DNA of 64,000 nucleotides from Microbacterium sp. LWH13-1.2 (GCF_038397735.1 NZ_CP151635.1:3707419-3771418); one strand, 5' to 3'; counted from the first letter of the stretch, positions 35,784-44,918 are shown. Numbers and translations are program-made. The notes: a model not told the origin generated them from the sequence alone.

Positions 35784-36125
35784 ATGACGCTTCCGGTGAC
35801 CATCGCTGAGACCAGCTGCTGCGCGCCGGGAACAGCATCCGCTCTGCCCCTCGCCGAGGCCGAGCGCATCGCCCGTCTGTTCAAGGCTCTCGGCGACCCG
35901 ACGCGGATCCGCCTGCTGTCGCTGATCTCATCGGCTGAGGGCGGAGAGGCCTGCATCTGCGATCTCACCGGCCCCGTCGGCCTCTCGCAGGGCACCGTCT
36001 CGCACCACATGAAGCTGCTCGCCGACGCGGGCCTCGTCACTCGTGAGCAGCGCGGGAAATGGGCGTACTTCGCACTGGCAGACGGTGCTCTCGATGCAGC
36101 AGGGGATGCGCTGCGCGACGTCTGA
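35784..36125 (+). CDS. arsR: ArsR-family metalloregulator
   Basis: A 113-residue winged-helix repressor: LFKALGDPTRIRLLSLI, then ACICDLTGPVGLSQGTVSHHMKLL as the HTH. The cysteine pair in ACICDL and an N-terminal Cys-Cys (SCCAPG) can form the As(III)/Sb(III) site, as in CadC/ArsR variants that use N-terminal thiols. Divergent from the flavoprotein-arsC operon, which it should repress. Confidence 0.92.
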   Translation: MTLPVTIAETSCCAPGTASALPLAEAERIARLFKALGDPTRIRLLSLISSAEGGEACICDLTGPVGLSQGTVSHHMKLLADAGLVTREQRGKWAYFALADGALDAAGDALRDV

Positions 36126-36157
36126 ATTCCTCAGGCGCTGCCGGATAGGCTGGTCGT

Positions 36158-36331
36158 ATGGCCCTCCTCTCGATCGCCGGTTCGGCGCGTGCTCCGCATG
36201 AGCTGCGCTCGGCGACGCCGATGAAGGAATGGATGCGCGTCGTGATGCACCCGGGCACGAACGGTTGGACCAGTGTGTGGGGCACCCTCTCGCACGGCGA
36301 GATCGCGGGCTGCCCGCCGCCACGCGACTAG
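36158..36331 (+). CDS. Possible 57-residue leaderless protein
   Basis: A frame of 57 residues from ATG 36158 to TAG 36329-36331. A TAGGCT -10 box lies six bases before the ATG, the geometry of a leaderless mRNA. The product contains basic and Trp-bearing segments (MKEWMRVVMHPGTNGW) and no membrane span. It fills the gap between arsR and nhaA. No family recognised; a leader for nhaA or an artefact are alternatives. Confidence 0.4.
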   Translation: MALLSIAGSARAPHELRSATPMKEWMRVVMHPGTNGWTSVWGTLSHGEIAGCPPPRD

Positions 36332-36397
36332 ACCACGCCTCACTCGGGGCGGTGGTCTCCTGCGCCATCCACTCCTTCTTCCGCGTGAGGTCTTGCC

Positions 36398-37672
36398 GTG
36401 TCCCCTTCTCCCACCCGTCCCCGCCTGCGTCTGGCTCCGCACGAGCTGTGGCGGGGCATCCGCTCCAACGCCCGAAGTGACGTCCTCGGCGGGTCGCTCC
36501 TGCTCGCCGCCACCGTCGCGGCCCTGATCCTCGCCAACACCCCCGCGGTGTCATGGTACGAGTCCGTGCGCGACTTCACCTTCGGCATCCCCGAGCTGCA
36601 CCTCGACCTCAGCGTCGGAGCCTGGGCGGCCGACGGACTGCTGGCGATCTTCTTCTTCGTCGTCGGCCTCGAGCTGAAAGAGGAGTTCGTCACCGGCCGC
36701 CTGCGCGATCCGCGTCAGGCGGCGCTGCCGATCGCCGCGGCTGTCGGCGGCGTCATCGTGCCCGCCGTCATCTTCGCGGTGATCAACGGGGGAGACGGCG
36801 ACGCACTGCGCGGCTGGGCGATTCCGACCGCGACCGACATCGCCTTCGCGGTCGCGGTGATCGCAGTGGTCGGCAAGTTCCTGCCTCCCGCCCTGCGCGT
36901 CTTCCTGCTGACGTTGGCGATCATCGACGACCTCATCGCCATCACGATCATCGCGACGTTCTACACCGACACGATCAGCTTCCCGTGGCTCGCCCTCGCC
37001 CTGCTCCCGCTCGCCGGATTCGCTTTCCTCGTGCAGCGGGGGGTGCGCGCGTGGTGGATCCTGCTGCCGCTCGCGGTGGCGGTGTGGGTCTGCATCCATG
37101 CCGCAGGCGTGCACGCCACGGTCGCCGGCGTGCTTCTCGGATTCGTGGTGCCGGTGCTGCCGTCCGAGCGTGCGCGGGTGCGCGCGGGCGAGGACGCGAA
37201 CGGTGAGCCTCTGTATGACGGCATGGCGCCGCACTTCGCAGACCGCTGGGGTGTCGTGGCGACACTGTTCGCGGTTCCGGTCTTCGCCTTCTTCGCGGCG
37301 GGCGTCACGATCGGCGGTCTCGAAGGACTCCGCTCGGCCCTGACCGACCCCATCGCGATCGGCATCATCGTCGGGCTCGTGCTGGGCAAGCCGATCGGGA
37401 TCCTCGCGACCACTTTCCTGCTCAGCCGTGTGCCGGCTCTGCGTCTCGACGCGACTCTTCGCTGGCCCGACCTCGCGGGAATGGCGTTCCTCGCGGGGAT
37501 CGGATTCACCGTCTCGCTGCTCGTCGGTGAACTCGCCTACGGGTCGAGTTCGGTCGCCGACGAACACGTCAAGATCGGCGTGCTCGTCGGCTCTCTGCTC
37601 GCGGCGATCCTCGGCGGGCTCGTGCTCGCCAGACGCAACGCGCTCGCGCGCCGGTCGCAGCTGGGCGTCTGA
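36398..37672 (+). CDS. nhaA: Na+/H+ antiporter NhaA
   Basis: A 424-residue antiporter with about 12 spans. The ion-binding Asp pair is in LTLAIIDDLIAI; PTATDIAFAVAVIAVVG and GIGFTVSLLVGELAY are further family blocks. It exports Na+ in exchange for protons and supports salt and alkaline pH tolerance. It starts at GTG 36398; a short hydrophilic head precedes LGGSLLLAATVAAL. It is convergent with the LacI gene. Confidence 0.95.
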   Translation: MSPSPTRPRLRLAPHELWRGIRSNARSDVLGGSLLLAATVAALILANTPAVSWYESVRDFTFGIPELHLDLSVGAWAADGLLAIFFFVVGLELKEEFVTGRLRDPRQAALPIAAAVGGVIVPAVIFAVINGGDGDALRGWAIPTATDIAFAVAVIAVVGKFLPPALRVFLLTLAIIDDLIAITIIATFYTDTISFPWLALALLPLAGFAFLVQRGVRAWWILLPLAVAVWVCIHAAGVHATVAGVLLGFVVPVLPSERARVRAGEDANGEPLYDGMAPHFADRWGVVATLFAVPVFAFFAAGVTIGGLEGLRSALTDPIAIGIIVGLVLGKPIGILATTFLLSRVPALRLDATLRWPDLAGMAFLAGIGFTVSLLVGELAYGSSSVADEHVKIGVLVGSLLAAILGGLVLARRNALARRSQLGV

Positions 37673-37757
37673 TGACGAACGGCCGAGCTCACAGCTGCCA
37701 CCCGCGGTGGACCGAAGCGTCCCCTCGGTCGGAGCCGCCGCGAGGGATGCTCCGAGG

Positions 37758-38768
37758 CTAGCCGACCAGTCGCGCGGTGGTCCCTCGGACGTTCAGCTCG
37801 TAGGGGAGTGCCGCGGGGATGCCGGCGGCGTCGCCCTCGGCGAGCTTGGCGAGCACGGCATCGGCCGCTCGCTCGCCCTGGCCGAGGGGGAACTGGTCGA
37901 CGGTCGTGAGGCGGAAGAACTCGCCGAGCTCGTGGCCGTCGATGCCGACGATCGAGAGGTCTTCCGGCACCGCGAAGCCGAGGTCGCGCGCCGCGAGCAG
38001 GGCGCCGATCGCCATCTCGTCCGACGCCGCGAACACGGCGGTCGGGCGAGGACCGGGGCGACCGAGCAGCTGCTTCGCGGCTCGGTATCCGCCCTCGACC
38101 GTGAAGTCGGCCGGCTCGAGGAAGGCGTGATTCAGCGGGATGCCCGCCTTCGCCAGCGCCTTCTCGAAGCCGAGGCGACGGTTCGTGGGGATGTGGAAGT
38201 CGATGTCGAACTCGGGGTTCGCGCCGATGTGCGCGATGTCGCGGTGACCGAGGCCGATCAGGTGCTCTGTCGCGAGCTGGGCGACCGCGACGTCGTCGAC
38301 CGTGAGGGTGTCGAGCTTCGGATTCGGTCCGCCGATCGCGATCACCGGCAGGCCGAGGTCGAGCAGGTACTGGGTCTCGTCGTCGTCGAGCTCGATCGAC
38401 ACCGCGATCACCGCATCCACCCGCTGGCGGCGCAGGAACGTGTCGAACACGTGTCGGCGCACATCCTTGTCGGCGGTGATGTTGTAGAGCGTGATGTCGT
38501 AGCCCTCGCGCATCAGCGCTGACGACACCCCCGACAGCACGGTGCTGAAGAACCAGCGGTCGAGAAACGGCACGACCACGCCGATGTTGCGGGTGCGGCC
38601 GGATGCCAGACTCGACGCCCGGGACGATACGACATAGCCGAGCGCGGACGCTGCCTCCTGCACGCGCAGGCGCGCGGACTCCGAGACATGGCCTCGGCCG
38701 CTCAGGGCGCGCGAGACCGTGGCCGTCGAGACGCCGGCGAGCCGGGCGACCTCATCGATGCTCGCCAT
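37758..38768 (-). CDS. LacI-family regulator of the alpha-glucosidase locus
   Basis: A 336-residue repressor. HTH: ASIDEVARLAGVSTATVSRALSG, with the hinge AASALGYVVSSRASSLASG; the remainder is a periplasmic-binding-protein-like effector domain with VFAASDEMAIGAL and LSIVGIDGHELGEFF. It lies downstream of the GH13 gene on the same strand, separated by a hairpin. It probably binds the operator at 40518-40531 and responds to maltose or a related sugar. Confidence 0.92.
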   Translation of the reverse strand: MASIDEVARLAGVSTATVSRALSGRGHVSESARLRVQEAASALGYVVSSRASSLASGRTRNIGVVVPFLDRWFFSTVLSGVSSALMREGYDITLYNITADKDVRRHVFDTFLRRQRVDAVIAVSIELDDDETQYLLDLGLPVIAIGGPNPKLDTLTVDDVAVAQLATEHLIGLGHRDIAHIGANPEFDIDFHIPTNRRLGFEKALAKAGIPLNHAFLEPADFTVEGGYRAAKQLLGRPGPRPTAVFAASDEMAIGALLAARDLGFAVPEDLSIVGIDGHELGEFFRLTTVDQFPLGQGERAADAVLAKLAEGDAAGIPAALPYELNVRGTTARLVG

Positions 38769-38791
38769 GGGATTCCTCTCTGAGCCGGAGA

Positions 38792-38822
38792 GGCCGCGGC
38801 ATCCCCGTCGGATGCCGCGGCC
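38792..38822 (-). terminator. 13-bp perfect hairpin between the GH13 and lacI genes
   Basis: Arms GGCCGCGGCATCC (38792-38804) and GGATGCCGCGGCC (38810-38822) around a 5-base loop, just after the GH13 stop on the minus strand. Likely a terminator or attenuator reducing read-through into the regulator gene. Confidence 0.7.
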
Positions 38823-38836
38823 CCACCGTGTTCGGC

Positions 38837-40504
38837 TTACGCCGCGGTCGTGGTGTACCAGACCGCGGTGTCGATGGGCACTGCGCCACCGTCGAACGGC
38901 TGGCTCTGCAGGATCACGAACGCGTCGGCCGGCAGCGGCAGCGGCTCGGTTCCGAGGTTCGCGAGAACGTGCACGTCGCCGCGGCGGAATGCCACCGCAT
39001 CCGCTCCGGCGTCCTCCCAGACGAGCGATCCTCCGCCGAAACCGTACTCGCGGCGTCCGGCGAGCAGACGCTTGTAGAGCGCGAGCGTCGAGGCGGGGTC
39101 GACCTCTTCGACGTCACGCGAGTACGCGGCCCAGTCGGCCGGCTGCGGCAGCCACGACGCGCCGGTCTCGTTGAAGCCGAACGCCGGAGCGTCCGCCTCC
39201 CAGGGCAGCGGCACGCGGCATCCGTCTCGTCCGTAGCGCTCGCCGTTCGTGCGGAACCAGGTCGGGTCCTGACGGAACGCGTCGGGGATCTCCATCGCCT
39301 CGGGAAGGCCGAGCTCCTCGCCCTGGTACAGGTATGCGGAGCCTGGCAGCGCGAGCATGACCGTCGTCGCCGCGCGGGCGCGGGCGAGACCGATGGCGGT
39401 GTCGGGCTTGTGCGGAGTGTTCGGGCCGATGCCCTCGCCCTGCGGGTTGTCGTCGGTGAGCGCCAGGCGTGAGGCGTGGCGCACCACATCGTGGTTCGAC
39501 AGCACCCAGGTGCTGGGAGCGCCGACGGCACCGAACGCGTCGAGCGACTCGCGGATGACGTCGCCGAGCGCCTTCGCGTCCCATTCCGTCATCAGGTACG
39601 GGAAGTTGAACGTCTGGTGCATCTCGTCGGGGCGCACCCACAGAGCGGTCTGCTTCAGCGTCGGCATCCAGGCTTCGCCGCACAGCGCGCGGTCGCCGTC
39701 GTATTCGGCGAGCACCTTGTGCCAGTCGCGGTAGATGTCGTGCACGCCGTCCTGACCCCAATACGGCACGTTCGCCTCGCCGCCGCCCATCGAGTCGGCG
39801 TCGGCCGGCGGTGTGTAGTCGGGCAGACCTTCGGCCTTGATCATGCCGTGCGCCACATCGACGCGGAAGCCGTCGACACCGCGGTCGAGCCAGAAGCGCA
39901 GGATCGAGCGGAACTCCTCACGGACCTCTTCGTTGTTCCAGTCGAAGTCGGGCTGCGTCGGGTCGAAGATGTGCAGGTACCACTGACCGGGGGTGCCGTC
40001 GGCCTCGGTGATGCGTTCCCACATGCCGCCGCCGAAGACGGACTCCCAGTTGTTCGGGGGCAGCTCGCCGTTCTTGCCCTTGCCGTCGCGGAAGATGTAG
40101 CGCGCACGCTCGGGGCTGCCGGGGGCGGCCTTGAGCGCCTCCTGGAACCAGGCGTGCTGAGCAGATGAGTGGTTCGGCACCAGGTCGACGACCACGCGGA
40201 TGTCACGGGCATGCGCCTCGTTCAGCATGGTGTCGAAATCGTCGAGCGTGCCGAACAGCGGGTCGACGTCGCGGTAGTCGGCGACGTCGTAGCCGGCGTC
40301 GCGCTGCGGGCTCGTCATGAACGGGCTCAGCCAGATCGCGTCGACGCCGAGCTCCTTCAGGGAGTCGAGGCGGCTGGTGATGCCGGGCAGGTCCCCGATG
40401 CCGTCACCCGAGGCGTCGGCGAACGAACGGGGGTAGATCTGGTAGATGACCGCGCTGCGCCACCACTCGGAACCGGGGGCTGCGATCTGCTCAAGCTGTG
40501 CCAT
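38837..40504 (-). CDS. GH13 alpha-glucosidase (alpha-amylase family)
   Basis: A 555-residue cytoplasmic GH13 enzyme with conserved regions DLVPNHSS, GFRVDVAHG (nucleophile Asp), a CGEAW segment (acid/base Glu) and VLSNHDVVRH. The N-terminus (WWRSAVIYQIYPRSFADASGDGIGDL) is typical of oligo-1,6-glucosidase or alpha-glucosidase. It splits maltose or isomalto-oligosaccharides into glucose. A LacI-type operator is 14 bp upstream of its ATG. No transporter is adjacent. Confidence 0.94.
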   Translation of the reverse strand: MAQLEQIAAPGSEWWRSAVIYQIYPRSFADASGDGIGDLPGITSRLDSLKELGVDAIWLSPFMTSPQRDAGYDVADYRDVDPLFGTLDDFDTMLNEAHARDIRVVVDLVPNHSSAQHAWFQEALKAAPGSPERARYIFRDGKGKNGELPPNNWESVFGGGMWERITEADGTPGQWYLHIFDPTQPDFDWNNEEVREEFRSILRFWLDRGVDGFRVDVAHGMIKAEGLPDYTPPADADSMGGGEANVPYWGQDGVHDIYRDWHKVLAEYDGDRALCGEAWMPTLKQTALWVRPDEMHQTFNFPYLMTEWDAKALGDVIRESLDAFGAVGAPSTWVLSNHDVVRHASRLALTDDNPQGEGIGPNTPHKPDTAIGLARARAATTVMLALPGSAYLYQGEELGLPEAMEIPDAFRQDPTWFRTNGERYGRDGCRVPLPWEADAPAFGFNETGASWLPQPADWAAYSRDVEEVDPASTLALYKRLLAGRREYGFGGGSLVWEDAGADAVAFRRGDVHVLANLGTEPLPLPADAFVILQSQPFDGGAVPIDTAVWYTTTAA

Positions 40505-40517
40505 GGCAACAGATTAG

Positions 40518-40531
40518 TGCAAACGCTTACA
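40518..40531 (-). promoter_or_regulatory. LacI-family operator upstream of the GH13 gene
   Basis: TGCAAACGCTTACA is a 14-bp near-palindrome with the central CG of LacI/GalR-family sites. It lies 14 bp before the GH13 ATG and close to the gene's own LacI regulator. Position near the start fits repression. Confidence 0.75.
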
Positions 40532-40642
40532 TGATTGCCAGAGATGCGTTCGAATCGATTCGGTCGTGCGATGTTCCACGCCGCTCCCCGGTGGCTTGCA
40601 GTCCGGGAGTATGCTTCGGGCATCCGATGACTGGAGGCTGTC

Positions 40643-41071
40643 ATGGTTCCCGAGATCAACTACTGGGCGGTCCTCATCGCCACGGCGTCGAGCATGATCG
40701 TCGGCTCGGTCTGGTACGCGCCGAAGGTGTTCGGCACGCGCTGGTCGAAGCTCGCGAACGTCGACATGGATCGGCCGGGTTCGAGCGCGACCATGGCGAT
40801 CATCACGACCGTGATCGTGAGCTTCATCACGTCGTGGGTGCTCGCCGGTGCAGCCGCCATCGCCTGGCACTTCTACGAGGGGTCGTACTTCTGGGCGGCG
40901 GTGGTGACGGGCGTGCTGCTGTGGGCAGGGTTCACGGCGGCTCGTTTCATCACGCACGACGCGTTCGAGGGTCGCCCGACAGGGCTGACGGTCATGAACA
41001 TCGCGCACGAGCTCGTCACGATCGTGGTCATGGCGGTGCTCATCGGGGTGTGGCCGCCGGCGCTCGGCTAG
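40643..41071 (+). CDS. DUF1761 membrane protein
   Basis: A 142-residue membrane protein with four predicted spans. The start INYWAVLIATASSMIVGSVWY followed by GTRWSKL is characteristic of DUF1761 proteins. Function is unknown. GGAGG precedes the ATG. Its last codon overlaps the stop of the VOC gene by four bases (convergent). Confidence 0.85.
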   Translation: MVPEINYWAVLIATASSMIVGSVWYAPKVFGTRWSKLANVDMDRPGSSATMAIITTVIVSFITSWVLAGAAAIAWHFYEGSYFWAAVVTGVLLWAGFTAARFITHDAFEGRPTGLTVMNIAHELVTIVVMAVLIGVWPPALG

Positions 41072-41514
41072 ATCTCCGGGTTCTTCGTCAGGTCCTGCGC
41101 GAGCATCACGAGGATCCCACTCGGGCCACGCAGGTAGGTGAGCTTGTAGACGTCCTGGTAGTTCGCGACTCCCCGCAGGGGCCGGAATCCATGCCGGGCG
41201 GCGATGGCCAGGGACTCGTCGATGTCGTCCACCGAGAACGCCACCCGGTGCATCCCGATCTCGTTCGGCAGCGTGGGCTCGGTCTCGATCGCGTCGGGGT
41301 GGATGTACTCGAACAGCTCGAGCTGACCGTGGCCGTCCGGTGTCTGCAGCACGGCGATCTTCGCATGATTGCCGTCGAGGCCGACTGCGGTGTCGGCCCA
41401 CTCTCCGCTGACCTCGTCGCGGCCGAGCACGGTGAGGCCGAGATCGGTGAAGAAGGCGGTGGCCGCGTCGAGGTCGCGCACGGCGATGCCGACGTTCTCC
41501 AGTGTGATGGGCAT
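41068..41514 (-). CDS. VOC/glyoxalase-family protein
   Basis: A 148-residue protein of two beta-alpha-beta-beta-beta modules of the vicinal-oxygen-chelate fold: LENVGIAVRDLDAATAFFTDLG in the first and MHRVAFSVDDIDESLAIAARHG in the second. Possible metal ligands His and Glu are in the expected strands (the ELFEY segment). Family members include glyoxalase I, dioxygenases and antibiotic-binding proteins, so activity is not assignable. Confidence 0.82.
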   Translation of the reverse strand: MPITLENVGIAVRDLDAATAFFTDLGLTVLGRDEVSGEWADTAVGLDGNHAKIAVLQTPDGHGQLELFEYIHPDAIETEPTLPNEIGMHRVAFSVDDIDESLAIAARHGFRPLRGVANYQDVYKLTYLRGPSGILVMLAQDLTKNPEI

Positions 41515-41675
41515 GCGTCGGATGCTACTCGCGAGCGCGACACGCCGGATGAGCCGAAAGACTAGACCTTCGCCACTTCCGAAGAGACTTCCTGGTATGC
41601 CAGCATTTTGCTCGTGACCTCCTGGTCGCCTGCGGGGCCCGCACTCGGACCGCTGTTCAGACCGAGGGGGTCAGC

Positions 41676-42941
41676 ATGTCGGGTTCAACGCGCCGTTCGG
41701 CTCCGTGGGTGATCGCTGCCGCGCTCGTCGCAGCGGCGCTGGTCGCGGGCGCTGCATCCGCCGCATCCGGAGATGCGACGCCGGACGCCCCGACCGCGGC
41801 AGGTGCCGCCCCCGATCCCACGCTGTCGGTCTCGCTGGCCTACGAGTTCCTCGACGCGCGTGTCGACGAGTTCTGCGACGGCGCGGGCCACTGCCTGCCT
41901 CGCAGCTACCAGGGCGGGTTCTTCACCGACCTGCCGACGTGGGACTTCACGCCCTCGTTCGTCTACGACGACGCTCTCGTCGTCATCGCGTACACGGCCC
42001 GGGGCCTTCCCGACGACATCCGCCGCGCGCAGGCGGTCGGCGACACCCTGCTGTTCGTGCAGGACGAGGACCCGATCGGCGACGGGCGCGTGCGCACCTC
42101 GTACGAACCGCACGGCATCCGGCAGGGACGGGTCGAGATCACCGGACCCGGCACCTTCACCGGCAATCAGGCCTGGGTGGGCATGGCACTCACGCGGCTC
42201 TTCCACGCGACGGGCGAGCAGAAGTACCTCGACGGCGCGGTGCGGATCGCGCAGTGGATCCAGACGAACACCGCCGACATGAGCCGTGCCCCCTACGGCT
42301 ACACGGGCGGGCAGCTCGAAGACGGCACCTCGCTCGTGTGGAAGTCGACCGAGCACAACAGCGACATCGCCGGATTCTTCACCCAGCTCGCGCAGCTCAC
42401 CGGCGACCCCGTCTGGGCCGACCGTGCTGCGGTCGCCACCGACTTCGTCGCCGCGATGCAGAGCGCGGACGGGCACGTCGACACGGGGACGCTCCTGGAC
42501 GGCTCCGCCGTGAACACGCACCCGGTGCCCCTGGACTCGCAGACCTGGACCTCGCTCGCGACCGGCGATGACCGCTACGACACGGCACTCGACTGGACCC
42601 TCGCGAACCTCATCGCCACCGACGGTCAGTACCAGGGGCCGTCGATCAGCGACACCGACGTGTCGAAGGTGTGGTTCGAGGGCAGCGGGCACCTGGCGCT
42701 GGCCCTCAAGCTGCGGGATGGTGCGGAGGACGCGGACCGCGCGGAGGCGCTGCTCGACAGCATCCGCCTCGGGCAGCGCGATGCGGCCAACGGCGACGGC
42801 AAGGGCATCGTCGCGACCTCGACCGACGGCCTCGACTCCGGCTTCGGCGACCTCTACTACGCCAGCCTGCACACCGGCGCGACGGCCTGGTACCTGCTCG
42901 CCGCCGCCGGCGACAATCCCTTCAGCCTTCCGGTCGACTGA
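41676..42941 (+). CDS. Secreted protein of unknown family, paralogue 1 (probable alpha/alpha-toroid fold)
   Basis: A 421-residue protein with a Sec signal peptide of about 30 residues (cleavage near ASA/AS). The mature part has regularly spaced helical pairs (YDDALVVIAYTARGL, NQAWVGMALTRLF, EHNSDIAGFFTQLAQLTGD, FEGSGHLALALKLRDG), as in six-helical-hairpin glycoside hydrolases and lyases. It is clearly paralogous to the protein at 48299-49798; invariant acidic or aromatic blocks are YDDAL, KSTEHN, SKVWFEGSG and GFGDLYY plus SLHTGATAWYLLA. It lacks the C-terminal anchor of its paralogue. Family not recognised; a glycan-cleaving role is inferred from context. GAGGGGG precedes the ATG. Confidence 0.8.
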   Translation: MSGSTRRSAPWVIAAALVAAALVAGAASAASGDATPDAPTAAGAAPDPTLSVSLAYEFLDARVDEFCDGAGHCLPRSYQGGFFTDLPTWDFTPSFVYDDALVVIAYTARGLPDDIRRAQAVGDTLLFVQDEDPIGDGRVRTSYEPHGIRQGRVEITGPGTFTGNQAWVGMALTRLFHATGEQKYLDGAVRIAQWIQTNTADMSRAPYGYTGGQLEDGTSLVWKSTEHNSDIAGFFTQLAQLTGDPVWADRAAVATDFVAAMQSADGHVDTGTLLDGSAVNTHPVPLDSQTWTSLATGDDRYDTALDWTLANLIATDGQYQGPSISDTDVSKVWFEGSGHLALALKLRDGAEDADRAEALLDSIRLGQRDAANGDGKGIVATSTDGLDSGFGDLYYASLHTGATAWYLLAAAGDNPFSLPVD

Positions 42942-42983
42942 CCGACGCGCCGCGCCTGCGGTGTCTCGGGAGGAGAAGTCGCC

Positions 42984-43020
42984 TTCGGGAGGAGAGATCT
43001 CGAGGATCCCTCCTCTCGAA
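42984..43020. terminator. Imperfect 16-bp hairpin between paralogue 1 and the GH20 gene
   Basis: TTCGGGAGGAGAGATC (42984-42999) pairs with GATCCCTCCTCTCGAA (43005-43020), 14 of 16 pairs, around a 5-base loop between convergent genes. The word CGGGAGGAGA is also repeated just upstream at 42967. Confidence 0.6.
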
Positions 43021-43074
43021 GGTCGGAGTTCCGCCCGTGGGCGAGGGGGCCGCCCGAACAGGTGCGGAGAGCGA

Positions 43075-44715
43075 TCAGCCGATGTTCGCGGTGATCCGGG
43101 CCAGATGCGCGGCCGCCTCCTCGGCCGATCTGGTGCGTCCGCTGACTCCCGGTCGCTCCTGCCAGGGCAGCGGGCCGTCTGCACGCCGGTACTCGACACC
43201 GGCCGCATCCAGGCGGGCCAGGTGCTCGGTCAACCGTGGAGCGAACTCGGCGTAGTCGCGGTCGCCCGTGGTCCACAGAGCCTCGGCGACGGCTGACAGA
43301 CGCGGGAACGCCCGGTAGTCGAGCCCCCGCATCGAGTCGATGTGCTCGGTCCAGAGGTTCGCCTGGCCGCCGAGCACGTGTTGCGCCTCGGCGGCGTCGA
43401 GCTCCGCGGGCACGGGATCGAAGGAGTACGCCTTCTCGACCGTCGTCACGGTGCCGGTCGGGATGGGCTCCGAGTCGAGGTCGGACTCGCGGTAGTCGAG
43501 GTACACCGTGTCTTCCGGGCAGGCGACCACGTCGTGCCCCGAGCGGGCAGCGGTGACAGCGCCGACATTGCCGCGCCAGGAGAGCACGGTCGCGCCGTCG
43601 GCCAGCCCGCCTTCGAGGATCTCGTCCCAGCCGAGCAGCTTGCGCCCGCGCGACGCCAGGTGCTGCCCGATACGGCTGACGAACCAGCTCTGCAGCTCCT
43701 CCTCGTCGTGCAGGCCGAGCTCCCGCATCCGATCCTGGGTCCGCTCGTCCTCGACCCACTGGATCTTGGGGCACTCGTCTCCGCCGATGCAGATGTACTC
43801 CGAGGGGAACAGGTCGACGATCTCGTCGAGCACGTCCGACAGGAACCGGATGGTCGACTCCTCGACGTTGAAGATCACCGGATTGATGCCCCAGCGGGTC
43901 CACGGGGTGGTCGGTGCGCTGTCGGCGTCGCCGACACCCAGCTCGGGATACGCGGCCACGGCCGCCTGCGCATGGCCCGGGAGCTCGATCTCGGGCACCA
44001 CGGTGACCCCGCGTGCGGTCGCGTACGCCACGATCTCGCGGATGTCGTCCTGCGTGTAGAAGCCGCCGTGCGGTCGCCCGTCGGTGTCGGATCCGTGCTC
44101 CGCTCCGAGCTGGGTCTCGGGGCGCCAGCCGCCCACCTCGGTGAGGCGGGGGTAGCTGGTGATCTCGACCCGCCAGCCCTGGTCGTCGGTGAGGTGCAGA
44201 TGCAGGGTGTTGAGGCGGTGCATCGCCAGCAGGTCGATGAACCGCAGCACGTCACGTGTCGGTGCGAAGTGGCGGACGACGTCGAGCATGGCTCCGCGCC
44301 AGGGGAACTTCGGGGCGTCCTGAACGCGGGTGACGGGGGTGGTCCAGCGCACGGTCGTGCCCGGGGACCGCCGATACACGGCGGCCGGGAACAGCTGCAG
44401 CAGCGCCTGCGCGGCCCAGTGCGCCCCGCGCTCCGTCGACGCGGCGAGCCGGACCGACGCCGGTGTGGTCTCGAGATCGAAGGCCTCGTCGGTGAGCGAC
44501 CGATCGACATCCAGACGGATGCTCGCGGTGTCGCGCGATGCGGTGTCGGACACGCTCAGCGGCAGCACGAACCCGGTCGCCGCCCGCAGCCGCTCCTGCA
44601 GTCTCAGGGCCGGCTGGGCGAGGTCGGGGTGGCTCGAGATCGCGGCATCCGCGGTGAGTTCGAACTCGCCGGGGGACGTGAGCTGGGTCGTGGGTCGAGG
44701 TAGAAGGGTCGACAT
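43075..44715 (-). CDS. GH20 beta-N-acetylhexosaminidase
   Basis: A 546-residue GH20 enzyme without a signal peptide, so cytoplasmic. After an N-terminal alpha/beta domain (GFVLPLSVSDT region) comes the catalytic barrel with WRGAMLDVVRHF, NTLHLHLTDDQGWR and the catalytic Asp-Glu pair in YICIGGDECPK. It removes terminal GlcNAc or GalNAc from imported oligosaccharides. It is divergent from the ABC operon at 44976, with which it shares a 260-bp AT-rich control region. Confidence 0.94.
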   Translation of the reverse strand: MSTLLPRPTTQLTSPGEFELTADAAISSHPDLAQPALRLQERLRAATGFVLPLSVSDTASRDTASIRLDVDRSLTDEAFDLETTPASVRLAASTERGAHWAAQALLQLFPAAVYRRSPGTTVRWTTPVTRVQDAPKFPWRGAMLDVVRHFAPTRDVLRFIDLLAMHRLNTLHLHLTDDQGWRVEITSYPRLTEVGGWRPETQLGAEHGSDTDGRPHGGFYTQDDIREIVAYATARGVTVVPEIELPGHAQAAVAAYPELGVGDADSAPTTPWTRWGINPVIFNVEESTIRFLSDVLDEIVDLFPSEYICIGGDECPKIQWVEDERTQDRMRELGLHDEEELQSWFVSRIGQHLASRGRKLLGWDEILEGGLADGATVLSWRGNVGAVTAARSGHDVVACPEDTVYLDYRESDLDSEPIPTGTVTTVEKAYSFDPVPAELDAAEAQHVLGGQANLWTEHIDSMRGLDYRAFPRLSAVAEALWTTGDRDYAEFAPRLTEHLARLDAAGVEYRRADGPLPWQERPGVSGRTRSAEEAAAHLARITANIG

Positions 44716-44748
44716 TCGGGCGAACTCCCTGGTTGTTTCGGTCGGGCA

Positions 44749-44918
44749 CGAATTAGTTGGTTACATGCCCTAATAGTTAGTAAATAAAGTGACCTAATTC
44801 GACGACCAAAATTGTCACCTGAGGCGAAACAATGCCGTCATAACGCTGAAACCTAACAGATCTATAAATGCCAACATAATGATTGACAACGGATATGCAA
44901 CAGAGGTGTACTAACTTT
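44749..44918. promoter_or_regulatory. AT-rich divergent control region of the hexosaminidase/ABC locus
   Basis: The AT-richest stretch of the window. It holds an inverted repeat CGAATTAG (44749-44756)/CTAATTCG (44794-44801), and two inverted copies of AGTTAGTA (plus strand 44775-44782, minus strand 44909-44916), one near each divergent start. A perfect -35 TTGACA is at 44883-44888 with a weak -10 (TGTACT, 44907-44912) overlapping the second AGTTAGTA copy. These repeats are candidate operators for the ROK regulators at 49833-52054; that link is inference. Confidence 0.5.

Noticed and set aside
41560..41575. GACTAGACC upstream of paralogue 1 as a DasR-type (dre) site
   Set aside because: Only one half matches the ACTGGTCTAGACCAGT consensus; ROK regulators are the local candidates instead.
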